Shown: piece after piece, positions 1 to 9,194 of the stretch
Numbering within the stretch: the first letter of the stretch is position 1
Layout of the letters: each line of letters starts with the position of its first letter
Assembly (NCBI GenBank): GCA_002868905.1
Contig: PKUA01000018.1
Coordinates: 187,605-221,389, forward strand
DNA from: Desulfuromonas sp.
GTDB taxonomy: Bacteria > Desulfobacterota > Desulfuromonadia > Desulfuromonadales > Geothermobacteraceae
DNA length: 33,785 bases
Direction: 5' to 3'
Notes under the pieces: generated by a model
What the model saw: only the letters and a program-made list of their open reading frames with translations
Told to the model about the DNA's origin: nothing
Databases searched by the model: none
Program-made: the position numbers and the translations under genes

Positions 1-268
1 GATGGACTGTGACGGAACCAAGGACGGCTACGACATCCCGCTGACCAGAGCGGTCAGCGACGCGGTCGAGATTCCGGTCATCGCTTCGGGCGGGGTCGGC
101 AACCTCGAGCATATCCGGGAGGGGCTGGTTGAAGGGGGAGCGAGCGCCGCGTTGGCCGCGTCGATTTTTCACTTCAAGGAGTACACCATCCGTGAATGCA
201 AGGACTACCTGCAGCAGCATGCCGTCCCGGTCCGCCTGGCGGCAGGTTCCGGAGATGCCGATGAGTGA
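1..268 (+). CDS. hisF: Imidazole glycerol phosphate synthase cyclase subunit HisF, 3' part
   Basis: This is the C-terminal end of HisF, the (beta/alpha)8-barrel subunit that uses ammonia from HisH to close the imidazole ring and release AICAR in histidine biosynthesis. The gene is cut by the window edge: only about 88 residues remain of a family that is usually near 250. The visible part opens with the DGTKDGYD motif of the late barrel and continues with [11 protein letters not shown] and [12 protein letters not shown], the phosphate-binding loops at the end of the barrel. The stop codon overlaps the hisE start (ATGAGTGA), which indicates translational coupling in a his operon that runs in from the left. 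The identity is secure; the 5' end is not visible. Confidence 0.95.
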   Translation, partial: MDCDGTKDGYDIPLTRAVSDAVEIPVIASGGVGNLEHIREGLVEGGASAALAASIFHFKEYTIRECKDYLQQHAVPVRLAAGSGDADE

Positions 269-614
269 ACAGAGCCCGCAAGAAAACGCCCCGACCAGCG
301 CAGCCATTCTCGAAGCGGTCTACGAGGTGATCCAGCAGCGCAAACAGCACCCTTCCGAAAACTCATACGTCGCCAGCCTCTACACCAAGGGCCTGGATAA
401 AATTCTCGGCAAGATCGGGGAGGAGGCGGCCGAGACCGTCGCAGCCGGCAAAGGGGGAGAGCGGGACGAAATCATCTACGAAGTGGCGGACCTGTTTTTC
501 CACACCCTGGTATTGCTCGGTTACTATGACCTCTCACCGGAGTTGGTCAGCCGGGAGCTGCAACGTCGTTTCGGCCTTTCCGGTCTGGAAGAAAAGGCAC
601 AGCGCGGGAAATAA
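261..614 (+). CDS. hisE: Phosphoribosyl-ATP pyrophosphatase HisE
   Basis: HisE hydrolyses phosphoribosyl-ATP to phosphoribosyl-AMP, the second step of histidine synthesis. The protein is 117 residues long and starts MSEQSPQ. The ATG at 261 overlaps the hisF stop, so I prefer it to an upstream in-frame ATG at 129 that would lie inside hisF. The all-alpha MazG-like fold is recognisable from [20 protein letters not shown], then EEAAETV, and [18 protein letters not shown], which carries the metal-binding acidic residues. It is a stand-alone HisE with no HisI cyclohydrolase domain, so HisI must be encoded elsewhere. It is the last gene of the his operon here, and a hairpin with a T-rich tail follows at 666-699. 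Confidence 0.94.
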   Translation: MSEQSPQENAPTSAAILEAVYEVIQQRKQHPSENSYVASLYTKGLDKILGKIGEEAAETVAAGKGGERDEIIYEVADLFFHTLVLLGYYDLSPELVSRELQRRFGLSGLEEKAQRGK

Positions 615-618
615 GCGG

Positions 619-647
619 TTTACAAGCGAGACTTCTTTCCCTATCAT
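619..647 (+). promoter_or_regulatory. Sigma-70 promoter upstream of yqeY
   Basis: TTTACA (619-624) and TATCAT (642-647) are separated by exactly 17 bases, 5 bp past the hisE stop. Transcription would start near 654 and give a leader of about 200 nt before yqeY. A terminator-like hairpin lies directly inside that leader. Seen by inspection only. Confidence 0.55.
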
Positions 648-665
648 GCTATATTTGCGTGAAAT

Positions 666-699
666 GGGCGCCGGGATACCGGTCGCCCTGTTTGTGTTT
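666..699 (+). terminator. Hairpin with T-rich tail, his operon terminator or yqeY attenuator
   Basis: GGGCG-CCGG pairs with CCGG-(T)-CGCCC around a GATA loop, with one bulged base, and is followed by TGTTTGTGTTT. It could end the his operon. Because it begins about a dozen bases after the start predicted from the 619-647 promoter, it could instead attenuate that promoter. Confidence 0.55.
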
Positions 700-861
700 A
701 ATCGATTCGGGAGCGTCTGTTAGGGTCTGATACTGCGCAACTTTTTCAAAAGAAGCGGCTTTGATTCGACCGGTCGGCATTGCGGGGACCTCATTCCGGT
801 TTTACGCAGAAGCCTGGGTCCAATTGGATTTTGAACGATACAAATGACGAGGGATGAAGTA

Positions 862-1308
862 ATGAGTCTTCAGGAACAGTTGTCAGATGCGCTCAAGACG
901 GCGATGAAAGCCAAGGATACCCTCCGTCTCAGCGTGGTACGCGGCATCCGGACTGCGATCAAAAACAAGGAGATCGAACTCGGCAAGAGCCTGTCCGACG
1001 AAGAGATCATTTCGATCCTCTCGACTTTGGCCAAGCAGCGACGTGAATCGGCAACCGCTTTTCGCGAAGGGGACCGGGAAGAACTGGCCGCCAAAGAGGA
1101 AGCCGAACTGGCGATCCTGCAAGAGTACCTGCCGCAGCAGCTCTCCGAGGAAGAATTGCGTGGTCTGGTGAAAGCCGCCATCGCTGAGACCGGCGCAAGC
1201 GGGATGAGGGATATGGGCCAGGTGATGAAGGCGCTGATGCCGAAAACCACGGGCCGTGCCGATGGCAAGCTGGTCAGTCAACTGGTGCGGGAACTGTTGG
1301 GCGCCTGA
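862..1308 (+). CDS. yqeY: GatB/YqeY domain-containing protein
   Basis: YqeY is a small, widespread bacterial protein that shares its fold with the tRNA-binding tail domain of the amidotransferase subunit GatB. Its precise role is not settled, though a tRNA-related function is usually assumed. The 148-residue product has the usual family length. It opens SLQEQLSDALKTAMKAKD, has LRLSVVRGIRTAIKNKEIE in the helical bundle, and carries LQEYLPQQLSEEEL before the C-terminal GMRDMGQVMKALMP motif typical of the family. I chose the ATG at 862 over the in-frame ATG at 844 because a purine-rich ACGAGGG sits 8 bases upstream of it. It leads the block that continues with cvpA 3 bp downstream. Confidence 0.92.
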   Translation: MSLQEQLSDALKTAMKAKDTLRLSVVRGIRTAIKNKEIELGKSLSDEEIISILSTLAKQRRESATAFREGDREELAAKEEAELAILQEYLPQQLSEEELRGLVKAAIAETGASGMRDMGQVMKALMPKTTGRADGKLVSQLVRELLGA

Positions 1309-1311
1309 ATC

Positions 1312-1806
1312 ATGAACTGGATTGACATCGCCATCCTGGTGGTGTTGGCGGGCTTTCTACTCAAGGGGCTTTTGCGCGGTCTGCTCAAAGAGGTCTGCGC
1401 CCTGCTCGGTTTATTGCTCGGCGGTTTCCTCGCTTTTCGCTACAACGGACCGTTGGCTGAGACGTTGATGCAGACCGGGGACTGGCCGTCGAGTGTCTGC
1501 GTCGTGATTGCGTTTCTGGTTTTGTTCTTGGCCTGTATTTTGTTTTTCGCCGTGCTCGGCTATCTGCTCTCCCGCTTTGTCAAGCTGTTGTTCCTGGGGG
1601 GGCTTAACCGGGTGGCTGGCGGCTTTTTTGGCTTGGCGCAGGCGGTTCTGGTGCTGGCGCTGGTGCTGTTCGCGCTCTCCTTGCGGCCATGGCCGCCGGC
1701 GATCAAGCCGGTTCTGGCCGAGTCGCAGCTCGCCCCGCCATTGGTCGAGCTCGGGCGGGTTGCCATGCAGGGGAGTCGACACCTGCTTCAGAATCGTTCC
1801 GGATAG
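1312..1806 (+). CDS. CvpA family inner-membrane protein
   Basis: This is a CvpA-family integral membrane protein. The E. coli member is needed for colicin V production and envelope homeostasis; the biochemical activity is not defined. The 164-residue sequence has about four hydrophobic segments, roughly residues 5-24, 28-45, 62-88 and 100-126. The N-terminal MNWIDIAILVVLAGFLLKG with a following GLLKEV motif is characteristic of the family. The C-terminal 35 residues are soluble. The ATG lies 3 bp after the yqeY stop and the stop is 2 bp before mutS2, so it is embedded in a tight operon. CvpA next to MutS2 is a familiar pairing. Confidence 0.9.
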   Translation: MNWIDIAILVVLAGFLLKGLLRGLLKEVCALLGLLLGGFLAFRYNGPLAETLMQTGDWPSSVCVVIAFLVLFLACILFFAVLGYLLSRFVKLLFLGGLNRVAGGFFGLAQAVLVLALVLFALSLRPWPPAIKPVLAESQLAPPLVELGRVAMQGSRHLLQNRSG

Positions 1807-1808
1807 GC

Positions 1809-4169
1809 ATGATTGAGCACACCCTGCAGGTTTTGGAGTTTGATCGAATCGTTGCGTTGCTGGCCGGGAGGACGGTGAGTCCGCCGGGACGCGAACTCGC
1901 GCTTGCCCTGCGTCCATTGAGTGCTGCAGCGGAGGTGCGGCTCCGCCTGCAACAGACGGAAGAGCTGCAACGGTTGGCCGCTGCAGGCGGCGGTCTCCCT
2001 TCGGTTGGCGGTTGCCGTGATCTGACCCGGCCGTTGCAACGGCTTCAGACCGATGGGACCTACCTCGAACCGGAGCAGCTGCTGGAGGTTCTGGGGTGTT
2101 GTGAAAGCGCCCGGGACTGTCGCAGGTTTTTCGACAGGATCGAGCAGGTCCCTGCGACGGCCGAACTGGCGGCCGGTCTGGAGCCGCTGCCGCATTTGAT
2201 CGGCGTGCTGCGTGACAGCATCGGATCGCGTGGTGAGATTCTCGACTCCGCGTCAGCGGCACTGGCGGAGGTTCGGGTTGACATTCGGCGCACTCGGAGC
2301 CAGATTCGTCAGGTTTTGGAGAAAATGCTCGCCAACGACAGTTTGGCCGGTGCCTTCCAGGAGCTGCTGATCACTGAGCGGAACGGTCGCTACGTGCTGC
2401 CGGTCCGGACAGATCGCAAGACCGAGGTCAAAGGGTTTGTCCATGATGAATCCGCCAGCGGACAGACGCTTTATGTCGAGCCTGCGGCAACTCTCGATCG
2501 TAACAACAAGTTGCGCGGCCTGTTGCGTGAAGAGCTGCGGGAGGTTGAGCGGGTTCTGCGGCGCCTGACGCAGCTGATCCGGGGGGCGGCCGAGGAGCTC
2601 ACGAATAACCAGAGGATTCTCGCCCGGTTCGACCTGCTGAATGCGGCCGTTAGACTTTCGCAGATCGTCGGCGGCAGAGTGCCAAAGCTGATCAATGCGC
2701 CGGAGCTCGATTTACGCGGAGCCCGGCACCCGCTGTTGTTCTTTGATAGCGAGGGGGAGGTTCGCTCCGGCGAGTTGGTCCCGGTCGATTTACGTCTGCG
2801 GGCCGGTGATCGGACTTTGGTCATCAGCGGGCCGAACACCGGCGGGAAGTCGGTTGCCCTGAAGACGGCCGGCCTGCTCCATTTGATGGTCGCGGCCGGT
2901 CTGCCGATTCCATGCGGCGAGGGGAGCCGAATTCACCTGTTCGGGACGGTCCTGGCCGATATCGGGGACGAGCAGAGCATCGCCACCAGCCAGTCGACGT
3001 TTTCCGGGCACCTGCTCAATATTCGCGCCATTCTTGAGCAGGCGGACAACGAGAGTCTGGTCCTGCTCGACGAGCTCGGAACCGGCACGGATCCGGCCGA
3101 AGGGGGAGCACTCGGGATCGCCGTGCTCGATGCCCTGGTCGATGCCGGGGCGCGGACCGTGGTGACCACACACCTGAATCGGATCAAGGGCTATGCCCAG
3201 CTCCGTTCCGGAGTCGTCAATGCGGCCGTCGAGTTCGACCCGGAAACGCTTCAGCCGACCTATCGCCTGCAGTACGGTAACCCGGGCGCCAGCGGTGCAC
3301 TGACCATTGCGCGCAGGCTTGGGTTGCCGGGGGCAGTGCTCGACAAGGCGGAACAGCTGCTCGACCCGGATGAGTTGCAGGGGGGGCGGTTGCTGGAGGA
3401 GTTGACCGAGCTGCAGCGGCAATCCCGCGAAGAGTTAACCGTCGCTCGCCAGGAGCGGGAGACCGCGGAAGTTGAGCGGCAAAAACGGCGGGAATTGTTG
3501 CACCAGTTCGAGCAGCAGCGGGAAAAGTTGTACGAACGGGCGAGGCATCGAGCCGAAAACCTGGTGCGGGAGACCGAAGCGAAGCTGCGCAAGCTGCTGG
3601 ATGAAGCCGAGTCGCGGGGGCACTCGGTGGCGGAGCGGGCGGAAATGACCCGGGAGCTTCGAGCTGTCGGCGAGGAGTTGCCGCAGCGAAGAACGCCGGC
3701 ACGGCACGGGGGTGGCGGGCCGGTTTCGCAGGGTGAAATTGTCCGCCATCGAACCCTAGGTGTCGACGGAGTGGTGATTAAAGTTTCCGACCAGGAGAGT
3801 GAACTCGAAGTGGCCGGAAAACGGTTGCGTTGCCTGAAAGACGACCTTGTGCCGTTCCAGCCGCGCAGGTTCCGGAACGATGAGCGACGCACCAGGGTTA
3901 CAAGCAAGGTCGATACAACCGAATTCAAACCGAAGCTGCTGCTTGTCGGGCAGAGGGTTGACGAAGCGCTTGGCAACCTGGATCGGTTTCTCGATGCGGC
4001 CCTGTTGCATCATATGAAGCAGGTCGAGGTAGTACACGGTAGCGGCGAGGGGATTCTGCGCCGGGCGGTACGGGACGCTCTCAGCTCCCATCGAGGTGTC
4101 ACCGGGTTTCATGCCGCCGACATCCCGTTCGGGGGTGAGAACGTGACAATTGTGGAGTTGGCCGGCTGA
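1809..4169 (+). CDS. mutS2: Endonuclease MutS2
   Basis: MutS2 is a MutS homologue without the mismatch-recognition domain. In different bacteria it suppresses homologous recombination or rescues collided ribosomes. The 786-residue protein has the usual length. An N-terminal core and lever/clamp region covers about 1-330, followed by the ATPase with Walker A GPNTGGKS near residue 341 and Walker B LVLLDELGTGTDP near 417. A charged coiled coil runs from about 520 to 620. Then comes a KOW-like segment, and a C-terminal Smr nuclease domain with HGSGEGILR near 743. The ATG at 1809, two bases after the cvpA stop, matches the family start MIEHTLQVLEFD. The stop overlaps the dnaG start by one base. 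Confidence 0.96.
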   Translation: MIEHTLQVLEFDRIVALLAGRTVSPPGRELALALRPLSAAAEVRLRLQQTEELQRLAAAGGGLPSVGGCRDLTRPLQRLQTDGTYLEPEQLLEVLGCCESARDCRRFFDRIEQVPATAELAAGLEPLPHLIGVLRDSIGSRGEILDSASAALAEVRVDIRRTRSQIRQVLEKMLANDSLAGAFQELLITERNGRYVLPVRTDRKTEVKGFVHDESASGQTLYVEPAATLDRNNKLRGLLREELREVERVLRRLTQLIRGAAEELTNNQRILARFDLLNAAVRLSQIVGGRVPKLINAPELDLRGARHPLLFFDSEGEVRSGELVPVDLRLRAGDRTLVISGPNTGGKSVALKTAGLLHLMVAAGLPIPCGEGSRIHLFGTVLADIGDEQSIATSQSTFSGHLLNIRAILEQADNESLVLLDELGTGTDPAEGGALGIAVLDALVDAGARTVVTTHLNRIKGYAQLRSGVVNAAVEFDPETLQPTYRLQYGNPGASGALTIARRLGLPGAVLDKAEQLLDPDELQGGRLLEELTELQRQSREELTVARQERETAEVERQKRRELLHQFEQQREKLYERARHRAENLVRETEAKLRKLLDEAESRGHSVAERAEMTRELRAVGEELPQRRTPARHGGGGPVSQGEIVRHRTLGVDGVVIKVSDQESELEVAGKRLRCLKDDLVPFQPRRFRNDERRTRVTSKVDTTEFKPKLLLVGQRVDEALGNLDRFLDAALLHHMKQVEVVHGSGEGILRRAVRDALSSHRGVTGFHAADIPFGGENVTIVELAG

Positions 4170-5989
4170 TGGGACGAATCCCGGAAGAGACGATACGGCA
4201 GATCCGGGAGCGCGTCGACATCGTCGAGGTGGTCGGCCGTTACGTGGCATTGAAGCAGGCCGGGGACAACCACAAGGGTCTCTGCCCGTTTCATAACGAG
4301 AAAACGCCCTCTTTCAACGTTAACGCCAGTCGCCAGATCTTCCACTGTTTCGGTTGTGGCGAAGGGGGGAATGCGCTGACCTTCCTGATGAAGGTCGAGG
4401 GGATTCCGTTTCCGGAAGCGGTCCAGCGTCTCGGAGAAGAGGTCGGTATCGACATCGTCGAGGACGAGCTGTCGCCGGAAGAGGAAGCCCGACGCCGTCA
4501 GCTCGAGCAGCTGCGGGCCATCAACGAGGCCGCCAGCGAGTTTTACCTGCAGACCCTGTTGACGGCGCCAGAGGCGGAGCCGGCCAGGAGCTACCTTAAG
4601 CGGCGCGGATACGACCGGGCCACGGCCGAAACCTTTCGGATCGGGTTTGCCCCGGATCGCTGGGAAGGGCTGGTCGACCACCTGCGGCAGCGCCAACTGC
4701 CGTTGGAGCCGGCCAGGCAGCTCGGCCTGATTCGACCCGGCAAGCAGGGGCGCGGAGATTACGACCTGTTCCGCGGTCGGTTGATGTTCCCGATCGTGGA
4801 CCGGTACGGGCAGGTGACTGCCTTCGGTGGGCGGGTGCTTGACGACTCACTGCCAAAATATATCAACTCCCCCGAGTCGGCAATTTACCAGAAGGGGAGG
4901 GTTCTCTACGGTCTCCACCAGGCCAAGGAGGCGATACGGCGCACCGGGGACGTTCTGGTGGTCGAAGGTTACTTCGACGTTCTCGCCCTGCACCGGGCGG
5001 GTCTCGGTCATTGCGTGGCGACATGCGGGACCGCCCTGACCGGGGATCATGCAAAATTGCTCAAGCGTTACGCGCAGCGGGTCACGCTACTGTTCGACCA
5101 GGATGACGCCGGACAGGCGGCGGGTGTCAAGGCGATGGAGGGGCTTCTGCCGGAGGGGATTGATGTCTACCTTGCCGAAATGCAGGCGGGGGAGGATCCG
5201 GATTCGTTTCTGCAGCAGCACGGAGCCGAGGCGTTGCAACAGCGGGTGGCCCAGAGTCGACCGGTGCTGGAGGTGTACTGCCAGCGCCAGCTGCGGCTTG
5301 CCGGCAGCGACGTCTCCGCCAGAGCGCGGGCGGTTGATGAAGTTCTGGGGAAGGTCAGGTTGTTGCCGAATGTGATTGAGCGGCAGCTGTTTATTCAGCA
5401 ACTCAGCGAACGGACCGGTTTGAGCCCCCAGCTGCTGCGGAGCAAAGCCGGCGGCTCCTCTCCGGAACACGCGTCGAACAGGAGGCAAGCGCTGACACCG
5501 CAGGCCTCCACCGCACGGTCCACAGCCAAGCCTCAGGCTGTTGGCCGGCCCCAAGGGGTGGAGGAGCGGGCCGGAGAGCTTTTGTTGCAGTTGCTCGCTG
5601 GCGAACCCCAATGGCGGACCAAGATTGCTGCCGAAGGGGGTGAGGAGTTATTTGTCAATCCCGACCAGCGGGCGGTGGCAGGATTATTGCTAAATTTAGC
5701 TGAAAATGCCGATCCGGCCGGATTGATGGATGAAGAATCCCTCAATCCCGGGCAAAAGAGCCTATTATCGGGTATTCTTTTGAAGGATTTGGCTGTGGTT
5801 ATTGAGCAGAAAGAGCAGATTTATGCCGATTGCCGCCAAAGCCTGGAGCGGGAACGATTGCGGCGTCGCAGCCGGGAAGTGCCGGGACTGATTGCTCAGG
5901 CGTCGGCGGCCGGTGACGCGGCACAGCTCAAGGAATTAAACCAGGAATTGCAGGGGATCCACCAGCGCCTTAAAAATCTAAAGCGTTAA
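4169..5989 (+). CDS. dnaG: DNA primase DnaG
   Basis: DnaG makes the RNA primers for DNA replication and interacts with the replicative helicase. The 606-residue protein has the standard three-part layout. The N-terminal CHC2 zinc finger shows C39, H42, C60 and C63. The TOPRIM catalytic core shows [11 protein letters not shown] near residue 266 and LLFDQDDAG near 310. A variable C-terminal helicase-binding domain follows a low-complexity linker near 430-455. The ATG overlaps the mutS2 stop (TGATG), implying translational coupling. dnaG leads directly into rpoD, the conserved pair of the macromolecular-synthesis operon; rpsU is not present here. Confidence 0.97.
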   Translation: MGRIPEETIRQIRERVDIVEVVGRYVALKQAGDNHKGLCPFHNEKTPSFNVNASRQIFHCFGCGEGGNALTFLMKVEGIPFPEAVQRLGEEVGIDIVEDELSPEEEARRRQLEQLRAINEAASEFYLQTLLTAPEAEPARSYLKRRGYDRATAETFRIGFAPDRWEGLVDHLRQRQLPLEPARQLGLIRPGKQGRGDYDLFRGRLMFPIVDRYGQVTAFGGRVLDDSLPKYINSPESAIYQKGRVLYGLHQAKEAIRRTGDVLVVEGYFDVLALHRAGLGHCVATCGTALTGDHAKLLKRYAQRVTLLFDQDDAGQAAGVKAMEGLLPEGIDVYLAEMQAGEDPDSFLQQHGAEALQQRVAQSRPVLEVYCQRQLRLAGSDVSARARAVDEVLGKVRLLPNVIERQLFIQQLSERTGLSPQLLRSKAGGSSPEHASNRRQALTPQASTARSTAKPQAVGRPQGVEERAGELLLQLLAGEPQWRTKIAAEGGEELFVNPDQRAVAGLLLNLAENADPAGLMDEESLNPGQKSLLSGILLKDLAVVIEQKEQIYADCRQSLERERLRRRSREVPGLIAQASAAGDAAQLKELNQELQGIHQRLKNLKR

Positions 5990-6035
5990 TTGGCTGCTTG
6001 CAGCCAGACCCATGGGTAAAAGGAGAAAAACCGGG

Positions 6036-7781
6036 ATGTCGAAAAAAACCTCCATGGAGGAACTACAGCAACTGATTGATCTGGGCAAGGAAAAGGGTTA
6101 TCTCACCTATGATGAGGTCAACGACATCCTGCCGACCGACATGGTCTCTTCAGATCAACTCGAAAGCGTCATGAGCCTGTTCGATGACATGGACATCGAG
6201 GTGGTTGACACCGAACCGAAGACGCCGGCCCGGAAAAGTTCCGAGTCCAGCGAGTCCGGCGAGGGGGAAGAAGAAGAGTTCGATGCCGAGAGCATGGGGC
6301 GCACCAGTGATCCGGTCCGGATGTATCTGCGGGAGATGGGACAGGTTTCCCTGCTGACTCGCGAGGGGGAGGTCGAGATTGCCAAGCGGATCGAGGAGGG
6401 AGAGGCTCTGGTGACCCGGGTGGTCCTGAAGACGCCGATCGCGTTTCGCGAGGTGGTCAATCTCGGGGAGCGTTTGCAAAAGGGGCAGATCGGTATCGCC
6501 GAGATCACCAAGGATTACGACGAAGAAGAAGGGAGCGAGGTCAGGGAGAAGGCGATGGCCCACGTCCAGGATCTGATTGCGCAGATTGCCGAAAAAAACG
6601 GTGAGTTGCGTCAGAAGCGCGAACACCTGGCGGAGGAAAAGGTTCCCGCGAAAGAGGCGAAGAAGATCGAGGCCGCATGCGCCGACCTCCGGACGGAGAT
6701 TGCCGAGCTGCTGCGCCTGGTTCGCCTCAAGGATTACCAGGTCGACAAAATCGCCGGTCGTCTCAAGGATCTCGGCGAGCAGGTCAAAAAGGGGCTGTCG
6801 GAGATCTCCGCCTGTGAAAAAGAGCTCGGTCGGCCGCACAAGGAGATCAAACGGCTGCTGCGCAAAATGCGCAAGAGTGATGACGATGCCCACGCGGTCG
6901 CCAAGGAGCTGAACGTCTCCATCGATACCCTGTTGGTGGTGGAGAAGCGGCTGAAGAGTTCGCAGCGCAAGTTCAAGAAGGTCCATGAGGAATCGGGTTT
7001 CCTGCCGGAGGAGCTGCTCGAGTCTCTCAAAGAGGTGGCCCGCGGTGAATGGAAGGCGAAGCAAGCCAAGACCGAACTGGTCGAGGCGAACCTCCGTCTG
7101 GTGGTTTCCATCGCCAAGAAATACACCAACCGCGGACTGCAGTTTCTCGACCTGATCCAGGAAGGGAACATCGGTCTGATGAAGGCGGTCGACAAATTTG
7201 AGTATCAGCGCGGCTACAAGTTCTCGACGTACGCCACCTGGTGGATCCGGCAGGCAATCACCCGTGCCATTGCCGACCAGGCCCGGACCATCAGGATTCC
7301 GGTTCACATGATCGAGACCATCAACAAGCTGATTCGGACCAGCCGGCAGCTGGTGCAGGAGATGGGCCGGGAGCCGATCCCCGAGGAGATCGCGGAACGG
7401 ATGGATCTGCCGCTGGAGAAGGTGCGGCGGGTGCTGAAAATTGCCAAGGAACCGATCAGTCTTGAGACGCCGATCGGTGAAGAGGAGGACTCCTCCCTCG
7501 GCGATTTCATCGAAGACAAGGCCGTGGTCAATCCACTCGATGCGGTCATCAAGGGGAATCTAACCGACCAGACATCCAAGGTTCTCAACACGCTGACTCC
7601 GCGGGAGGAGCGAGTATTGAGAATGCGTTTTGGCATCGGCGAGAAATCGGACCACACCCTCGAGGAGGTTGGCCAGGATTTCCAGGTCACACGAGAGAGG
7701 ATTCGTCAGATCGAGGCGAAGGCTCTACGCAAACTGCGTCACCCGAGCCGTTCCAAGCGGCTGAAAAGTTTCGTTGAGTAA
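6036..7781 (+). CDS. rpoD: Primary sigma factor RpoD (sigma-70)
   Basis: RpoD is the housekeeping sigma subunit of RNA polymerase. The 581-residue product contains region 1.1 (residues about 1-70), region 1.2 with [17 protein letters not shown] and a long charged non-conserved region. Regions 2.1-2.4 span roughly 345-425 and include [18 protein letters not shown] and [17 protein letters not shown]. Region 3 follows, and region 4 has [20 protein letters not shown] at the end. I chose the ATG at 6036 because AGGAG lies 10 bases upstream of it; the in-frame ATG at 6012 lies upstream of that ribosome-binding site. A strong consensus tRNA promoter starts 10 bp after the stop. Confidence 0.97.
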   Translation: MSKKTSMEELQQLIDLGKEKGYLTYDEVNDILPTDMVSSDQLESVMSLFDDMDIEVVDTEPKTPARKSSESSESGEGEEEEFDAESMGRTSDPVRMYLREMGQVSLLTREGEVEIAKRIEEGEALVTRVVLKTPIAFREVVNLGERLQKGQIGIAEITKDYDEEEGSEVREKAMAHVQDLIAQIAEKNGELRQKREHLAEEKVPAKEAKKIEAACADLRTEIAELLRLVRLKDYQVDKIAGRLKDLGEQVKKGLSEISACEKELGRPHKEIKRLLRKMRKSDDDAHAVAKELNVSIDTLLVVEKRLKSSQRKFKKVHEESGFLPEELLESLKEVARGEWKAKQAKTELVEANLRLVVSIAKKYTNRGLQFLDLIQEGNIGLMKAVDKFEYQRGYKFSTYATWWIRQAITRAIADQARTIRIPVHMIETINKLIRTSRQLVQEMGREPIPEEIAERMDLPLEKVRRVLKIAKEPISLETPIGEEEDSSLGDFIEDKAVVNPLDAVIKGNLTDQTSKVLNTLTPREERVLRMRFGIGEKSDHTLEEVGQDFQVTRERIRQIEAKALRKLRHPSRSKRLKSFVE

Positions 7782-7791
7782 TCCTCGTAGC

Positions 7792-7820
7792 TTGACAAGC
7801 ACAAAGAGAGAGTCTATATT
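7792..7820 (+). promoter_or_regulatory. Consensus sigma-70 promoter of the CAU tRNA
   Basis: TTGACA (7792-7797) and TATATT (7815-7820) are 17 bases apart, close to consensus. The predicted start lies near 7827, 13 bases before the mature tRNA 5' end. Confidence 0.8.
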
Positions 7821-7839
7821 GCCAAATCGTGCTTTTCAC

Positions 7840-7915
7840 GGGCCTATAGCTCAGTTGGCAGAGCCACCGGCTCATAACCGGTTGGTCCCAGGTTCGAATC
7901 CTGGTGGGCCCACCA
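7840..7915 (+). tRNA. tRNA with CAU anticodon (elongator Met or Ile2)
   Basis: The 76-nt cloverleaf has an acceptor stem GGGCCTA/TGGGCCC, D stem GCTC/GAGC, anticodon stem ACCGG/CCGGT with CAT at 7873-7875, T arm CCAGG-TTCGAAT-CCTGG and an encoded CCA. It is not the initiator: position 1 pairs with 72 and the three-GC-pair anticodon stem of fMet is absent. The acceptor stem matches the one typical of tRNA-Ile, and CGGCTCATAACCG resembles lysidine-modified tRNA-Ile2 of other bacteria. Elongator Met is also possible. Sequence inspection alone does not decide this. Confidence 0.93.
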
Positions 7916-7970
7916 CCTTATTGATTATGCGAACCGTGCTAAGAACAGCATAAAACGCTTAAGTAAACGA

Positions 7971-8010
7971 GAGTGCAACCAGACAAAAGAGTTGCACTCT
8001 TTTCTTTTCT
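7971..8010 (+). terminator. Rho-independent terminator after the CAU tRNA
   Basis: A perfect 9-bp stem, GAGTGCAAC (7971-7979) and GTTGCACTC (7991-7999), with an 11-nt loop is followed by TTTTCTTTTCT. It ends the tRNA transcript but lies only 13 bp upstream of the nif3 start. Confidence 0.85.
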
Positions 8011-8022
8011 GGGGAATGCCCC

Positions 8023-9156
8023 ATGAAGAAGCGACAATACCCTCGTCTTCAGGAAATCATCGGTCTGTTGAACCAACACTACCCGTCCAGCCTGGCGGAG
8101 GAGTGGGATAACGTCGGATTGCAGGTCGGGGACCCGGATGCCGTCATACAACGAGCCGCCGTCTGTCTCGACCCCACCGAAGCCAACCTCCAGGCGGCCC
8201 TTGCCGCCGATGCCGAAGTGCTCATCTGTCATCACCCCCTGTTGTTTAAACCACTGCGCAGGCTCTCACCCACAGACGCCGTAGGTCGGACCGTCTGGCG
8301 GGCGGTGCAGCGGAATGTCGCCATCGTCTCGATCCACACAAATCTCGACCGCGCCCGCAACGGACTGAACGACTGGCTTGCCGCCGCGCTTGGCCTCGAA
8401 CAGTGCAAGCCGCTGCAAGGAGCTTCGCCTGGCGACCTGCTCAAGCTGGTCACCTATGTCCCGTTCGATCATGTCGAGGCGGTGATGAATGCGGCGTTCA
8501 AGGCTGGTGCCGGCGAGATCGGAGCGTATGACAGCTGTTCCTTCCGGCAGAGCGGGACCGGGACGTTCCGCCCGGGAGAAGGGGCCGACCCCTACCTCGG
8601 CCGCGTCGGCGAACTGGAGCAGGCGGAGGAAGTTCGGCTCGAAACCATTGTCCCGCGGGAGCGGCTTGCCCGGGTGCTGCGACGCCTGCTCGCGACCCAT
8701 CCGTACGAGGAAGTTGCTTACGACTTGATCCCGCTGGAAAACAGCCGCGGCGATATCGGCCTTGGGCGGCTCGGGTCTCTGCCGAAAGCGACAAATCTGG
8801 ACGAATTTGCCGCCAAGGTCAAATCGGACCTCGCAGCGGAGGCGGTCCGGTTCGTGGGAGACGGAACGCAGCCGGTCGACAAGGTCGCGGTCTGCGGTGG
8901 CAGCGGCGCTTTTTTGTTGCACGAGGCGAAACGCCAGGGTGCGGACGTGCTGGTGACCGGGGATGTCAAGTATCATGAAGCGCGGCAGGCTGAGGAGATC
9001 GGCATCGCACTCATAGATGCCGGGCATTTCGCCACGGAGCGCCTGATGGCCCGGCAGTTAGCCGATACGTTGGCCGAAGAGGCTCGGCAGCGAAAATGGG
9101 AAACCGGATTTGTTCCGTTAACAATAGAGAAAGAACCATTTCAGACCATCGCGTAA
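8023..9156 (+). CDS. Nif3-like dinuclear metal centre protein
   Basis: Nif3/YbgI proteins form hexameric toroids with a dinuclear metal site; some are annotated as GTP cyclohydrolase 1 type 2 homologues, but a general function is unproven. The 377-residue length indicates the three-part form. An N-terminal Nif3 half contains AEEWDNVGLQVGD and the metal-site motif EVLICHHPLLFKPL. A PII/CutA-like insert covers roughly residues 135-235, and a C-terminal half carries VAVCGGSGAFLL, ADVLVTGDVKYHEA and DAGHFATERL. The start is preceded by the small palindrome TGGGGAATGCCCCA, whose GGGGA may be a weak ribosome-binding site that can pair with itself. A zinc-ribbon protein gene follows at 38 bp. Confidence 0.9.
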   Translation: MKKRQYPRLQEIIGLLNQHYPSSLAEEWDNVGLQVGDPDAVIQRAAVCLDPTEANLQAALAADAEVLICHHPLLFKPLRRLSPTDAVGRTVWRAVQRNVAIVSIHTNLDRARNGLNDWLAAALGLEQCKPLQGASPGDLLKLVTYVPFDHVEAVMNAAFKAGAGEIGAYDSCSFRQSGTGTFRPGEGADPYLGRVGELEQAEEVRLETIVPRERLARVLRRLLATHPYEEVAYDLIPLENSRGDIGLGRLGSLPKATNLDEFAAKVKSDLAAEAVRFVGDGTQPVDKVAVCGGSGAFLLHEAKRQGADVLVTGDVKYHEARQAEEIGIALIDAGHFATERLMARQLADTLAEEARQRKWETGFVPLTIEKEPFQTIA

Positions 9157-9194
9157 CAAGGTCACACCATCAACCCCGAACGGGAGGTAACACG

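Noticed and set aside
6150-7307. 385-codon open frame on the minus strand, antisense to rpoD
   Set aside because: It is a shadow of the highly conserved rpoD frame. The translation is Leu/Gln/Gly-rich with no motif.
7840-7915. Initiator identity for the first CAU tRNA
   Set aside because: It has a G1-C72 pair and lacks the three stacked G-C pairs of the initiator anticodon stem; the gene at 18462 has both hallmarks.
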